Of a DNA stretch of 64,000 bases, positions 34,894-44,268 are shown piece by piece; position 1 is the first letter of the stretch, and every line of letters starts with the position of its first letter. Below the pieces are notes generated by a model, which was given only the letters and a program-made list of their open reading frames with translations, did not search any database and was not told the DNA's origin. A program made the translations under genes and the position numbers. This stretch comes from Lentibacillus salicampi (GTDB lineage: Bacteria; Bacillota; Bacilli; Bacillales; Amphibacillaceae). Location of the stretch: positions 58,841 to 122,840 of the forward strand of contig NZ_SRHY01000006.1 in the NCBI RefSeq assembly GCF_004565465.1, read 5' to 3'.

Positions 34894-35031
34894 ATGAGGC
34901 AAATTTTAATGACACTGTTTATTGTGATGATCGTCAGTTTTGGCATAATTGGTTTTGCTCAGACAAGCATGGATACAGACGATGTTGTTGAAGAAGAAGA
35001 TAGCCATGACAATTCAATAATTGTACAGTAA
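34894..35031 (+). CDS. Small secreted or membrane peptide, 45 residues
   Basis: The frame starts MRQILMTLFIVMIVSFGIIG after GAGGAAG and has one hydrophobic N-terminal helix (about residues 3-21), then an acidic hydrophilic tail (MDTDDVVEEEDSHDN). The helix could be a signal or an anchor. Small membrane peptides like this are common in Bacillaceae and usually uncharacterised. It is too short for many gene finders. A hairpin follows directly. The function is unknown. Confidence 0.6.
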   Translation: MRQILMTLFIVMIVSFGIIGFAQTSMDTDDVVEEEDSHDNSIIVQ

Positions 35032-35032
35032 A

Positions 35033-35058
35033 GGGGAGCATCCTAATTGATGCTCCCC
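35033..35058. terminator. Shared hairpin between the 45-residue peptide gene and yocH-like gene
   Basis: GGGGAGCATC (35033-35042) and GATGCTCCCC (35049-35058) form a perfect 10-bp stem; the minus strand continues with TTTACTG and the plus strand with CTGTTATTG. It is the likely terminator of both convergent genes. Confidence 0.75.
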
Positions 35059-35077
35059 CTGTTATTGCTGACTTATT

Positions 35078-35863
35078 CTATTCAACGATGGTGACGTCAA
35101 CTGTGCGGACGCCCCATTCATGTGCTTCATCTTCTGAAGGAACATGGACATCGATTTTGTCACCATTAATAGCACCACCGACATCTGCTGCAATTGCACG
35201 TCCATAACCTTCAACATAAACTTCTGAACCCAGCGGAATCACATTTGGATCAACCGCAATGACTTTTTTGTCCGGATTGGCATTCAGGTCAATGCCGGTT
35301 GACGTAACACCTGAGCAGCCGGCGCAATCAGCGGTATAGGCTGTTGCCGTTACAGTGACGGTTTTGCCTTCCGAATTATCCTGGGATGATTCCTGATTGG
35401 TGTTTTCATTGTTATCAGCTGTCGTTTGTGCCGGTTCAGCTGACTGTTCCGAGTCATCGGATTGATTGGATGTTTCTTCAGATGATGTTGTCTCAGTCTC
35501 ATCCTGGTCAACATTCACCCCTTGAATCTCCAGTTCCTGGCCAATCGAAAGGATGTCCGATTTAAGATTATTCCACTCTTTCAAATCCTCTATCGACACA
35601 TCATAGTCATTACTGATACCTGTCAATGTATCACCTTTCTGAACTTTGTATATGTCATTTATAAAGAGTGTCTGTTTTGGCTGAATCGTTGTTGTATTCA
35701 GATCGTTTATTTCAACGAGTTCATCTACGGTTGTATCATATTCCTTTGCGATGCCCCAAAGGTTGTCCCCTTTTTCGACTTCGTGTTCTGCTGCAGAAGC
35801 AGTGGTTATTGTAGCGCCAGCAATCATGACACCAGTAGCAATCGAAGCTACCAATTTCTTCAT
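35078..35863 (-). CDS. yocH: LysM and 3D domain cell-wall hydrolase, YocH-like
   Basis: A 261-residue secreted protein. A signal peptide ends at ASA-AEH (about residue 25). Two LysM peptidoglycan-binding modules follow (about residues 28-70, VEKGDNLWGIAKEY, and 73-115, VQKGDTLTGISNDY). A long acidic serine/glutamine linker precedes the C-terminal 3D domain (about 167-261): VTATAYTADCAGCSG, VIAVDPNVIPLGSEVYVEGYG and AADVGGAINGDKIDVHVP carry the three conserved aspartates. YocH of B. subtilis is a muralytic enzyme controlled by WalRK. GGAGGGG precedes the start. Confidence 0.93.
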   Translation of the reverse strand: MKKLVASIATGVMIAGATITTASAAEHEVEKGDNLWGIAKEYDTTVDELVEINDLNTTTIQPKQTLFINDIYKVQKGDTLTGISNDYDVSIEDLKEWNNLKSDILSIGQELEIQGVNVDQDETETTSSEETSNQSDDSEQSAEPAQTTADNNENTNQESSQDNSEGKTVTVTATAYTADCAGCSGVTSTGIDLNANPDKKVIAVDPNVIPLGSEVYVEGYGRAIAADVGGAINGDKIDVHVPSEDEAHEWGVRTVDVTIVE

Positions 35864-36084
35864 AGGTAGTCCCCTCCTTTAAATTCTGCATTGCCCATCA
35901 TATCACAGGCTCATAGGCAGTGCAGTTACAACTCAATTAAGAGTCTGTTACAAGGATTACCAAACTACCGAAGAAATATTACAATTTTAATAGATTTATT
36001 TCAAAAGGTAATGTCATGTTGCTTAAATATATCAAAATCCTTAATGCATGACAGAATAATATGATAGCTAATGAGTCACGTACT

Positions 36085-36118
36085 CAAAATGAAGAGGGCC
36101 GCCAAAGCGCCCCTCTTC
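36085..36118 (-). terminator. Terminator of the first opp operon
   Basis: GAAGAGGG (36091-36098) and CCCTCTTC (36111-36118) pair; the minus strand continues with ATTTTGAG. Confidence 0.7.
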
Positions 36119-36131
36119 TATTCCATATGGT

Positions 36132-37997
36132 TTATTCAGCTGTCACCGGTTCTTCCTGTGTCACGCCAAGTTCATACAGGTACGTATCACCCGTTGACAT
36201 GTCATCAGCATACAAATCATAATTGACGATACGATTGTTAACCGGAACGATCAATGAACGGTACAAAGTTGGGAATACGGGTACTTCATCAACCATTAAT
36301 TCCTGCCATTCATTGTAGACTTCCTGGCGTACTTCCTGATCAAATGCTTTTTCAGATACACCTTCTGCCAGAAGTTCATCATTTTCCTCGCTTCCATAGC
36401 GGGAGAAATTAAACAGTGCTTCGCGTCCATAAAGTCCAGTTGGGTCAACATCATAGCCGACACTCCATGCACCTTGGTAGATGTCAACTTTCGGGTCATC
36501 ATTTCCGCTTTGACCAACTTTATCGTAGAATGTGTTAAATTCCAACAAGCGGCCATTTAACAGCTCAACGTTAAGCCCAACTTGTTCCCATGCCTGGATA
36601 TAATAATTGGCGATTGGCTCAGCCACGTCGCCGCCTGACATCGAGGCAAAGTTAATGGTTAATTCCTCACCGTCCGGGTCTTCACGGATGCCGTCATCAT
36701 TCGTGTCGACATAGCCTGCTTCATCCAGCAGCTGTTTTGCTTTTTCCGGATCATATTCACGGCCGGGATTGTCTTCATCATGGTAGGCTGGATGTGATGG
36801 CGGAATCAAAGTTGTCGCGTTCCAGCGCAGTCCATTATAGAACTTCTCGCCGACGGATTTATTATCTACCGCATGCCACATTGCCTGGCGCAGATTTTTA
36901 TTGGCCATTTTGGCATCCGGGTCAGGTTTGATTTCCTTGTTTTCCTTATCCCATGTACCTAATTTGAAGCCAATATAGGTATAGGCGAGATCAATCTTTC
37001 CAAGATATTCAACGTTTGATAAATCAGCATTATCCGGATACTGGTCTGTCGGGAAACTACTCACAAGATCAACTTTGCCACTTTCCAATGCCTGAACAAC
37101 CGTATTTGGATTGATGACTTTTATCACAACTTCGTCCAATCTTGGTTCGCCGCGCCAGTAGTCTTCATTTTTCTTCAATACAACAGACTCACCAGGAACA
37201 ATACTTTCCACTTTATAAGGGCCAAATCCAATCGGGTTCTTTCTAACTGCGTCTGATTCAACCATTTCAGACACCTTCATGTCCCCAAAAATATGCTTTG
37301 CCATTGGATAGATCCAAACACCACCGGTTAACAGTGATGGTGTTGCTTTTTTGTATGTGACTTTCAGGGTTTTTTCATCGACAACTTCAATTCCCGATAT
37401 GGAATCCGCCTCACCATTATGGTAAGCATCCATCCCCTCGATATTTTGGAAACTTGCACTATAACGAGGGCCTTCATAATCCGGGTGTCCAATTACTTCA
37501 TGTGCAAACGCCCAGTCTTCAGCTGTAACTGGTTCGCCATCATGCCAGTTAACCCCATCTTTAATGGTAAACGTGAATGTCCGGTTGTCATCACTCACTT
37601 CATAGGTTGCAGCGCCGTCATTTGTCATCGTATAGTTTTCGTCATACGTTAATAATCCCTCATCGAACCATTTAAGGACTTGTGAATCAGGATCACCATC
37701 ATAGAAGTTCCAGTTCAATGTTCCTTCAAAAGAAGTATCTGATACAAGGCCATATGTTATTGAACCGCCATCAATAGGTTCGCCCTCATTCGAGGCTGAA
37801 GGACTAAAATCTTCAATCGAATACAGTTTGTCTTCTGAGGCCTCCGCCTCTCCACCTTCTTGTTCCTCATCTGTTCCTTCACCAGAATCAGATGAGTCAC
37901 TTTCACTATCATCCGACCCACCACTGCAAGCTGCCAGTGTCAGCAGCAGCATTAGAAACAGTGCAAATAAACCCTTTGTTAAAAGAGACCTTCTCAT
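36132..37997 (-). CDS. oppA: Peptide ABC transporter, substrate-binding lipoprotein (system 1)
   Basis: A 621-residue SBP_bac_5 family lipoprotein. The signal peptide ends at a lipobox LAACSGG (Cys about residue 24), so it is anchored outside the membrane. A very acidic, serine-rich linker of about 40 residues follows, typical of salt-adapted Gram-positives. The binding domain has WHDGEPVTAEDWAFAHEV and RRGEPR-type loops of oligopeptide binders, and is longer than the two other binding proteins. It is the last gene of the D-F-B-C-A operon, 158 bp after oppC. The exact peptide range is unknown. Confidence 0.92.
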   Translation of the reverse strand: MRRSLLTKGLFALFLMLLLTLAACSGGSDDSESDSSDSGEGTDEEQEGGEAEASEDKLYSIEDFSPSASNEGEPIDGGSITYGLVSDTSFEGTLNWNFYDGDPDSQVLKWFDEGLLTYDENYTMTNDGAATYEVSDDNRTFTFTIKDGVNWHDGEPVTAEDWAFAHEVIGHPDYEGPRYSASFQNIEGMDAYHNGEADSISGIEVVDEKTLKVTYKKATPSLLTGGVWIYPMAKHIFGDMKVSEMVESDAVRKNPIGFGPYKVESIVPGESVVLKKNEDYWRGEPRLDEVVIKVINPNTVVQALESGKVDLVSSFPTDQYPDNADLSNVEYLGKIDLAYTYIGFKLGTWDKENKEIKPDPDAKMANKNLRQAMWHAVDNKSVGEKFYNGLRWNATTLIPPSHPAYHDEDNPGREYDPEKAKQLLDEAGYVDTNDDGIREDPDGEELTINFASMSGGDVAEPIANYYIQAWEQVGLNVELLNGRLLEFNTFYDKVGQSGNDDPKVDIYQGAWSVGYDVDPTGLYGREALFNFSRYGSEENDELLAEGVSEKAFDQEVRQEVYNEWQELMVDEVPVFPTLYRSLIVPVNNRIVNYDLYADDMSTGDTYLYELGVTQEEPVTAE

Positions 37998-38155
37998 CCA
38001 ATAGACCCTCCCCTTGTAGTTTGTAATTTTTCAGCCTTACGTTTGTATGGCTGACTGTTGGATACTCAACATCAATATCGAATGGCACCATTGATGCAAG
38101 TAACAGCATTTACCACGGCTGCATCTATTTATATGAGCCTCACCTCCCTTAAGAA

Positions 38156-39070
38156 TTAACCCCTTCTTTGTCTTGCGTCAGTTGCGCGCTTAAGCGCTTG
38201 CCCGACATTGTTGACAGCAAGCATTAATACAAAGATCATGACTGATGCCGGGACCCAGATCCACCATCTATCTTCTAATGTTGTCGGGTTTGTGGCATAA
38301 CTGACAAGTGTACCCAAACTCGGTGTACTTTCAGGAAAACCAAATCCCAGAAAGGAAAGTCCTGATTCCAGCCCAATATTCGCTGCCAGATTTAATGTCA
38401 TCGTTACGATAATCAGTGAACTTAAATTAGGCAGAACTTGCTTAAACATGATTTTAATATTAGACGAACCAAGTGTTTTGGAAGCCTGAGCATAATCGAG
38501 TTCCCTTTCCTGCAGCGCTTTTGAACGAATCAGTCTGGCAATTCCCATCCACAGAAATGCCGTCATAATCAGTGAAAATGAAACAACACTATATTTAGGT
38601 ACAATTGAAACAAAGACAATAACAACCATTATAAAAGGTAGTATCAAAAAGAAATCCAAAATCCGCATCATAGCATTATCAACATGTCCGCCATAATAAC
38701 CGGAAACCAGGCCATAAATCACACCGATTAATCCAGTCATCAATGTAACGAGGAAGGCAACTGAAAGTGAATTTCGCGTCCCAATAATCAATTGTCCGAA
38801 AATATCGCGTCCGCCATAATCAGTACCAAGGATAAATTCATCAGATGGCGGTTCATGTATAGCAAATAAATCTACCTTGACGATTTCATCCTTATCCATA
38901 ATGATTGACGTCCCATATACGATCGCAACGACTACTATTAAAAGGATTAAGGATATTAATGCTACTTTATCCCGTATAAGTTCCCGTCCTAGAATGCTCA
39001 GTCCATCCTCGTTTGCTTTAGAAGTCTGCCCGGACTGTTCTGTGTATTCTTGTTCGTTTTTCTTTTCCAT
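38156..39070 (-). CDS. oppC: Peptide ABC transporter permease C (system 1)
   Basis: A 304-residue inner permease with six helices and an N-terminal cytoplasmic tail rich in E and K. The start ATG follows GAGGTGATTGAAA. The first helix (about residues 35-57) and the usual EAA-like loop (SKALQERELDYAQASKTLGSS, about residues 180-205 region, ending in G) are present. The loop contacts the ATPases. It pairs with the preceding oppB (22 bp apart) to form the channel of system 1. Confidence 0.92.
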   Translation of the reverse strand: MEKKNEQEYTEQSGQTSKANEDGLSILGRELIRDKVALISLILLIVVVAIVYGTSIIMDKDEIVKVDLFAIHEPPSDEFILGTDYGGRDIFGQLIIGTRNSLSVAFLVTLMTGLIGVIYGLVSGYYGGHVDNAMMRILDFFLILPFIMVVIVFVSIVPKYSVVSFSLIMTAFLWMGIARLIRSKALQERELDYAQASKTLGSSNIKIMFKQVLPNLSSLIIVTMTLNLAANIGLESGLSFLGFGFPESTPSLGTLVSYATNPTTLEDRWWIWVPASVMIFVLMLAVNNVGQALKRATDARQRRG

Positions 39071-39099
39071 TTTCAATCACCTCAAAGTCTGTCGAATTC

Positions 39100-40062
39100 C
39101 TATTTAATTCGAATGCGCGGATCTACGAGACTTAATATAATATCGGATATCAAAGCCCCTAGAATCGAAGCCAGACCAAATAGCAGAACAACCGATGTTA
39201 CAACGGTGTAATCACGTAATAAAACAGATTGGATAAATAAATCACCCATTCCCGGATAGCCGAAAATTCGCTCGACAAACACCGTTCCGCCAATCAATCC
39301 AGTGATTTCAAAACCGAAGAATGCAGCAATCGGCAATAATGAATTCCGGAAAATATGGCGATTATAGACTCTTGATTCAGAAGCACCTTTTGCCCTAGCC
39401 GTTATAATGAAGTCTTTCTGCTTCGTATCAATAATTTCACTGCGCAGGTACTGAACTGTGTTGACTGTCGTAATCAGTCCCAAAGAAATTGCAGGAAGCA
39501 ATAAGTGGTTTATCTTGCTCACAATATATTCAAAAGTTCCGGGATCAGAACCAGGGGCAACACTTCCACTTGTCGGGAACCACCCGAGTTGATAGCCAAA
39601 AATCCATAACATAACTAACGCGAATATAAAGATTGGTGTCGCAAATCCGATGTACGTATAACCGGTAATTGAACTATCCAACAAGGAATCGTTAAACCTT
39701 CCGCTCGTAATCCCCAATGGAATAGCAAGCAAATATGTAATAATTAATGTCGCCACCCCGAGCCAAAAAGAATTAACCATTCGATTCCAGATCAACTCTG
39801 AAGCGGGCATTTTAAACTGGAATGACTGACCAAGATCGCCTCGTACTGCACTGGTAATCCAGTCAGCATATTTTATGTGCCAGGGATCATTAAGCCCCAG
39901 TTCTTCCCGTTGTTCCTGCATTTCCTGTGGATCAAGGTCGGGATTTATTTGGCCTGTTAGCGCGTCACCCGGCATGGCCTGTGCCATTAAAAAAACAAGT
40001 AAACTCAACAGCAATAATTGTGGGATTATGATTAGCATTCTACGTACCGAAAATTTCCACAT
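39100..40062 (-). CDS. oppB: Peptide ABC transporter permease B (system 1)
   Basis: A 320-residue permease of the OppB/DppB type. I choose the ATG at 40062 over a TTG 9 nt upstream because AAAGG lies 9 nt before it. Helix 1 is at about residues 6-27, then a periplasmic-side loop with the conserved PGDALTGQ-like segment, and five more helices. The EAA loop is IITARAKGASESRVYNRHIF. The overlap with the preceding oppF stop (40068) is close to zero. Together with oppC it forms the translocation pore. Confidence 0.92.
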   Translation of the reverse strand: MWKFSVRRMLIIIPQLLLLSLLVFLMAQAMPGDALTGQINPDLDPQEMQEQREELGLNDPWHIKYADWITSAVRGDLGQSFQFKMPASELIWNRMVNSFWLGVATLIITYLLAIPLGITSGRFNDSLLDSSITGYTYIGFATPIFIFALVMLWIFGYQLGWFPTSGSVAPGSDPGTFEYIVSKINHLLLPAISLGLITTVNTVQYLRSEIIDTKQKDFIITARAKGASESRVYNRHIFRNSLLPIAAFFGFEITGLIGGTVFVERIFGYPGMGDLFIQSVLLRDYTVVTSVVLLFGLASILGALISDIILSLVDPRIRIK

Positions 40063-40067
40063 ATGAT

Positions 40068-41000
40068 TCAACCTTTCTCCGGAAGTGCTACCAGATGTGT
40101 TTCAGATATAGGCTTTAAACCGTAAGCCAACCCGTCATCACCAAAATAATCATCGTATGACTGCTCATATTCCTTTTGTACTTCCTGGCGATAATAAATC
40201 TGTTCTCTGCGGTTCTCCGGATTAATATCAGGTATTGCCGCTACAAGCCGCTTTGTATAAATATGCTGAGGGTTATCAAAAATATCATCTACAGTACCTT
40301 CCTCAACGTATCTGCCTTTATACATGATACCGATATCATCGCACATATGCCTGATAACACCAAGGTCATGACCAATGAAAATATACGTTAGCCCCAACGC
40401 TTCCTGGATGTCTTCCATGAAATTCAGAACCTGTGCCTGAACAGATACGTCCAATGCAGACACCGGCTCATCAGCGATAATGAGCTTTGGTTTTAAAGCG
40501 ATGGCTCTGGCAACCCCTATCCGTTGCCGCTGCCCCCCGGAGAACTGGTGCGGATATTTCGTAATGCTTTCCGAGCTTAATCCGACCAATTCCAATAATT
40601 CCAACACACGCTTTTTCTCTTCTTGTTTCGATAATTTTTCATAGTTTCGCAATGGTTCAGCAATAATATCCAACACGCGTTTTTTCGGATTGAGTGAAGA
40701 GTATGGATCTTGGAAAATCATTTGAATTTCTTTCCGTACATCCAAATCCGCTTTCTTTAAATTTGTTATGTCATGACCGTTGTAGGTTATCTTTCCCGCG
40801 GTAGCCCTGTTCAGCCCGATGATGGCACGGCCTGTAGTTGTTTTGCCGGACCCCGATTCACCAACAAGTCCATACGTTTTACCTTTCTCAAGTGAAAAGG
40901 AGACTCCGTCAACAGCTCGGATATGATCGACAGTCCTGCCGAATATCCCACCTTTTACCGGAAAGTGAACTTTGAGGTCCTCCACTTCAAGAAATGCCAT
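40068..41000 (-). CDS. oppF: Peptide ABC transporter ATP-binding protein F (system 1)
   Basis: A 310-residue ATPase. The ATG at 41000 follows GGAGG and overlaps the end of oppD by 14 nt; the frame extends further without a site. Walker A GESGSGKTT, signature FSGGQRQR, Walker B LIIADEPVSALD and the switch histidine (IGHDLGV) are all intact. The C-terminal oligopeptide/dipeptide-transporter extension is divergent: it lacks the cysteine cluster found in the two other F proteins, and ends with an acidic stretch. It energises system 1 with OppD. Confidence 0.92.
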   Translation of the reverse strand: MAFLEVEDLKVHFPVKGGIFGRTVDHIRAVDGVSFSLEKGKTYGLVGESGSGKTTTGRAIIGLNRATAGKITYNGHDITNLKKADLDVRKEIQMIFQDPYSSLNPKKRVLDIIAEPLRNYEKLSKQEEKKRVLELLELVGLSSESITKYPHQFSGGQRQRIGVARAIALKPKLIIADEPVSALDVSVQAQVLNFMEDIQEALGLTYIFIGHDLGVIRHMCDDIGIMYKGRYVEEGTVDDIFDNPQHIYTKRLVAAIPDINPENRREQIYYRQEVQKEYEQSYDDYFGDDGLAYGLKPISETHLVALPEKG

Positions 41001-42003
41001 GACGCTTATCCTCCTTTTTCTCATCGGGGAAGTAAAAATTTTTATAGCAGGTACAGCGAACGAAATGGTTAGGGCTTATTTCGTGCAATTCAGGGCTCTT
41101 TTCGTGTACTGATTCATCAATCCATGGAATTCTGGAACGGAAACGGCAGCCTTCACGCGTCAAATTTTTCAAAGAGGGCACAATCCCCTGGATGACATGA
41201 AGCTTTGAGTCAACCGATTCAGCGTTTGGCACAGAGCTCAATAATGATCGGGTATAAGGATGCTGCGGCATGCCGAACAAGGCATGCACATCGGCAACTT
41301 CAACGATTTGTCCGGCATACATCACCGCTACCCGATCAGCCATTTCCGCTACTACACCCAAATCGTGCGTAATAAGGATAATTCCAGCGTTCATATTTTC
41401 TTTCAATTCATTCAGTAAGTCCAGAATTTGAGACTGTATCGTTGCATCCAGTGCGGTTGTCGGTTCATCAGCTATTAAAACTTCCGGATCGTTTGCTATC
41501 GCAATAGCAATGACAACACGCTGTCGCATGCCACCGGATAATTCGTGCGGGAATTGTTCATAGACGTGCTCCGGCCGCGCAATTCCCACTTTATCCAATA
41601 AGGAAATAGCCTTTTGTTTGCGATTTAAATTCGAAAACTTTCCTTTATGTAATAATAAGACTTCACCAATCTGATCACCTATTTTCATTAACGGGTTCAG
41701 AGCAGTAAGCGGGTCTTGAAAAATCATGCTCATTTCATTACCACGCAGCTTATTAACCTGACCAGCGGAATAATTTGTCACATCATCACCTTTGAATAAA
41801 ATATCGCCTTCAATTTTCGCCCGATTGTGCAATCTCATTAGTGAAAACGCAAGGGCACTTTTTCCACATCCTGATTCACCTACAATGGCTAGTACTTCAT
41901 TCTCGTTGACCGTTAGTGATACATCGTCCACCGCCGCATAATACTGATCCTCAATCCGAAAAGATGTTTTTAAATTTTTTATTTCCAGTAACTTTTCATT
42001 CAC
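40987..42003 (-). CDS. oppD: Peptide ABC transporter ATP-binding protein D (system 1)
   Basis: A 338-residue ATPase heading the D-F-B-C-A operon. I take the GTG at 42003 (MNEKLLEIKNL), which follows GGGTGATC. Walker A GESGCGKSA, signature LSGGMRQR, Walker B VLIADEPTTALD and the His switch (ITHDLGV) are intact. The C-terminal transporter extension keeps GCRFRSR but lacks most of the family cysteines that usually bind an Fe-S cluster (IPWIDESVHEK in their place). Its order D-F first matches B. subtilis app-type operons rather than opp. Confidence 0.92.
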   Translation of the reverse strand: MNEKLLEIKNLKTSFRIEDQYYAAVDDVSLTVNENEVLAIVGESGCGKSALAFSLMRLHNRAKIEGDILFKGDDVTNYSAGQVNKLRGNEMSMIFQDPLTALNPLMKIGDQIGEVLLLHKGKFSNLNRKQKAISLLDKVGIARPEHVYEQFPHELSGGMRQRVVIAIAIANDPEVLIADEPTTALDATIQSQILDLLNELKENMNAGIILITHDLGVVAEMADRVAVMYAGQIVEVADVHALFGMPQHPYTRSLLSSVPNAESVDSKLHVIQGIVPSLKNLTREGCRFRSRIPWIDESVHEKSPELHEISPNHFVRCTCYKNFYFPDEKKEDKRHGIS

Positions 42004-42200
42004 AATGATCACCCTATTGTTGTAGTCTTATCTGATTGTTAAGCAGAACTTCCCTAAAATGACCTAATACTTTATGGGTATAAAAAATAATGGCTCAAAT
42101 GAAATATTTCTGTAACATTAAGTAATTAGAGTATATATTATTTCCAAATATCTAACAAGGCATTTTATTAAATCTCCTGTGAATTTTTAAATAATTTATA

Positions 42201-42241
42201 AAAAAAGACCCTATTGGTTTACACCAATTTAGGTCTTTTTT
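42201..42241. terminator. Terminator of the second opp operon
   Basis: AAAAAAGACC...AGGTCTTTTTT with an inner ATTGGT/ACCAAT stem; it works on both strands and ends oppF2. It lies between opp operon 2 and the promoter region of operon 1. Confidence 0.9.
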
Positions 42242-42256
42242 GCTGGATCTACTGGA

Positions 42257-43192
42257 TTATTTAGTCTTCAGCTCTTTCTTATATTCTTCAAATTCCTTCG
42301 TTGTGCAGCGCACCCAGTGACCAGGCTTCACTTCCCGGAATTCCGGTTCTTCGTTTGTATCGTGTTCAGCAGGATCATAAGCAACCCGCCTGCGGTTCCG
42401 CTCATAATCCGGGTCCGGCAGCGGAATGGCCGACAGCAGTGATTTAGTATATGGATGAAGGGGGTTTTTATATAACTCATCACTTTCTGCCAGTTCGACC
42501 ATATTCCCGAAATACATGACGCCGATCCGGTCACTGATATACTTGACCATCGACAGGTCGTGTGCAATAAACAGGAATGTCAGGCCGTAATCACGCTGCA
42601 GTCTTTTCAGCAGGTTGACAACTTGGGCCTGTATCGATACGTCAAGTGCCGATATGGGCTCATCAGCGATAATGAACTCCGGCTCAACTGCAAGAGCGCG
42701 TGCAATGCCGATCCGCTGCCGCTGTCCGCCGCTGAATTCGTGGGGAAAACGGGTCGCGTGCTCTCTGTTCAGCCCAACTGTTTCCAGCAGGTTTTCCACC
42801 CGCTGTTTGCGATCTTTTTCATTCTTTGCCAGTTTATGAATATCAATGCCTTCTGCTACAATGTCCATCACGGTCATTTTTGGATTCAGGGATGATGAAG
42901 GATCCTGAAAAATCATTTGCATTTTCCGGTTCAGCTTCAACAAGTCCTGTTTCGATTTCTTGCCATGAACATTTTCATGATTGAATATCACTTGGCCGCC
43001 AGTAGCCTCATGCAGACGGATAATCGTCCGGCCTGTTGTTGATTTACCACACCCCGATTCGCCGACAAGACCGAATGTTTCACCTTTATTAATATCAAAT
43101 GAAATATCATCGACCGCTTTAACGGTATTGTTACGACCGAGTTTAAAAAATTTCTGCAGATTTTTCACTTCCAGAACTTTTTCTTTTTCCAT
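42257..43192 (-). CDS. oppF: Peptide ABC transporter ATP-binding protein F (system 2)
   Basis: A 311-residue ATPase, last gene of the A-B-C-D-F operon. Walker A GESGCGKST, signature FSGGQRQR, Walker B FIIADEPISALD and IAHDLSM are intact. The C-terminus keeps the transporter extension but ends early (VRCTTKEFEEYKK), without the cysteine cluster seen in OppF3. Its first base overlaps the last base of oppD2, so translation is coupled. The nearest relative in the window is OppF3 (about 48944-49960). Confidence 0.92.
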   Translation of the reverse strand: MEKEKVLEVKNLQKFFKLGRNNTVKAVDDISFDINKGETFGLVGESGCGKSTTGRTIIRLHEATGGQVIFNHENVHGKKSKQDLLKLNRKMQMIFQDPSSSLNPKMTVMDIVAEGIDIHKLAKNEKDRKQRVENLLETVGLNREHATRFPHEFSGGQRQRIGIARALAVEPEFIIADEPISALDVSIQAQVVNLLKRLQRDYGLTFLFIAHDLSMVKYISDRIGVMYFGNMVELAESDELYKNPLHPYTKSLLSAIPLPDPDYERNRRRVAYDPAEHDTNEEPEFREVKPGHWVRCTTKEFEEYKKELKTK

Positions 43193-44247
43193 TATGCTTC
43201 ACCATCCTTGCCATCATCCATTGAAGCAAACCCCTGCATGCGCCGCTGCACAGACTCCGGAGGTTCGATCTTCGGTGCATATTCATGAAGCAGCCATGTG
43301 GCAGCATAATGCGTGTCAGATACCTGGAACATCGGTGGTTCCATTTGGGTATCGATTTCCAACGCAAACCGATTCCTTGGTGCAAACGCATCGCCCTCAG
43401 GCGGATTCAGCATATCCGGCGGGCTGCCCGGGATCGCAAACAACTCTTCCTCATCACTGTCCAACGTTGGCATCGAGCCTAGAAGCCCCCAGGTATAAGG
43501 GTGTTTCGGATTATAGAAAATGTCATCCGCTGTACCGACTTCAACAATTTTCCCGGCATACATGACAGCAACACGGTCAGCCACGTTCGCCACGACACCA
43601 AGATCGTGTGTGATGAAGATAATTGCACTGTCCATTTCACGCTGAATATCTTTCATCAATTCCAGAATCTGTGCCTGTATCGTTACGTCCAGTGCAGTTG
43701 TCGGTTCATCCGCGATCAGAATTTTCGGATTGCAGGCAAGTGCAATTGCCACGACTGCACGCTGGCGCATCCCTCCGGAAAATTGGTGGGGAAATTGGTT
43801 CAGACGTTTTTCCGCCTGCGGAATTCCGACAAGTTCCAGCAATTCGATCGTTTTTTCGCGCGCCTGAGCTTTACTCATCTTCCGGTGCTTGATCAGACCT
43901 TCCGCAATCTGTTTGCCAACTTTCATCGTCGGATTCAAGGAGGTCATTGGATCCTGAAATACGGTGGAAATATCCCTTCCGCGCAGTTTCTGCATTTGTT
44001 TATTGGAATACTTGGTGATATCCTGACCTTCAAACAGGATTTCACCCGTTTTAATATATCCTTGAGGCTCCGGCAACAGTTTGGTGATGGCTTTGGTGGT
44101 GACCGATTTCCCTGAACCGGATTCACCCACGATGGCCAATGTCTCACCTTTTTTCAAATCAAAATCTATCCCTCTTACAGCCTGAACTTCACCACTGTAA
44201 GTCTTAAATGAGACCCTTAAATCTTTCACTTCCAATAGTTTGCTCAT
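43192..44247 (-). CDS. oppD: Peptide ABC transporter ATP-binding protein D (system 2)
   Basis: A 351-residue ATPase. The ATG at 44247 follows GGGGAGGTG. Walker A GESGSGKSV, signature FSGGMRQR, Walker B ILIADEPTTALD and ITHDLGV are intact. The C-terminal extension has PEGDAFAPRNRFALEIDT; the usual PPGCPFxxRCPYA cysteines are replaced, so this copy probably lacks the Fe-S cluster that OppD3 keeps. It lies 22 bp downstream of oppC2. Confidence 0.92.
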   Translation of the reverse strand: MSKLLEVKDLRVSFKTYSGEVQAVRGIDFDLKKGETLAIVGESGSGKSVTTKAITKLLPEPQGYIKTGEILFEGQDITKYSNKQMQKLRGRDISTVFQDPMTSLNPTMKVGKQIAEGLIKHRKMSKAQAREKTIELLELVGIPQAEKRLNQFPHQFSGGMRQRAVVAIALACNPKILIADEPTTALDVTIQAQILELMKDIQREMDSAIIFITHDLGVVANVADRVAVMYAGKIVEVGTADDIFYNPKHPYTWGLLGSMPTLDSDEEELFAIPGSPPDMLNPPEGDAFAPRNRFALEIDTQMEPPMFQVSDTHYAATWLLHEYAPKIEPPESVQRRMQGFASMDDGKDGEA

Positions 44248-44268
44248 TGTCAGAAACACCTCCCCTTA

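Noticed and set aside
34776..34991. A 71-residue frame starting with GTG
   Set aside because: It overlaps the better supported 45-residue peptide in another frame, and has no ribosome binding site.
35920..35955. Possible WalR box before the yocH-like gene
   Set aside because: Two TGTAAC words occur but 16 bp apart, not with the 5-bp spacing of the WalR dimer site.
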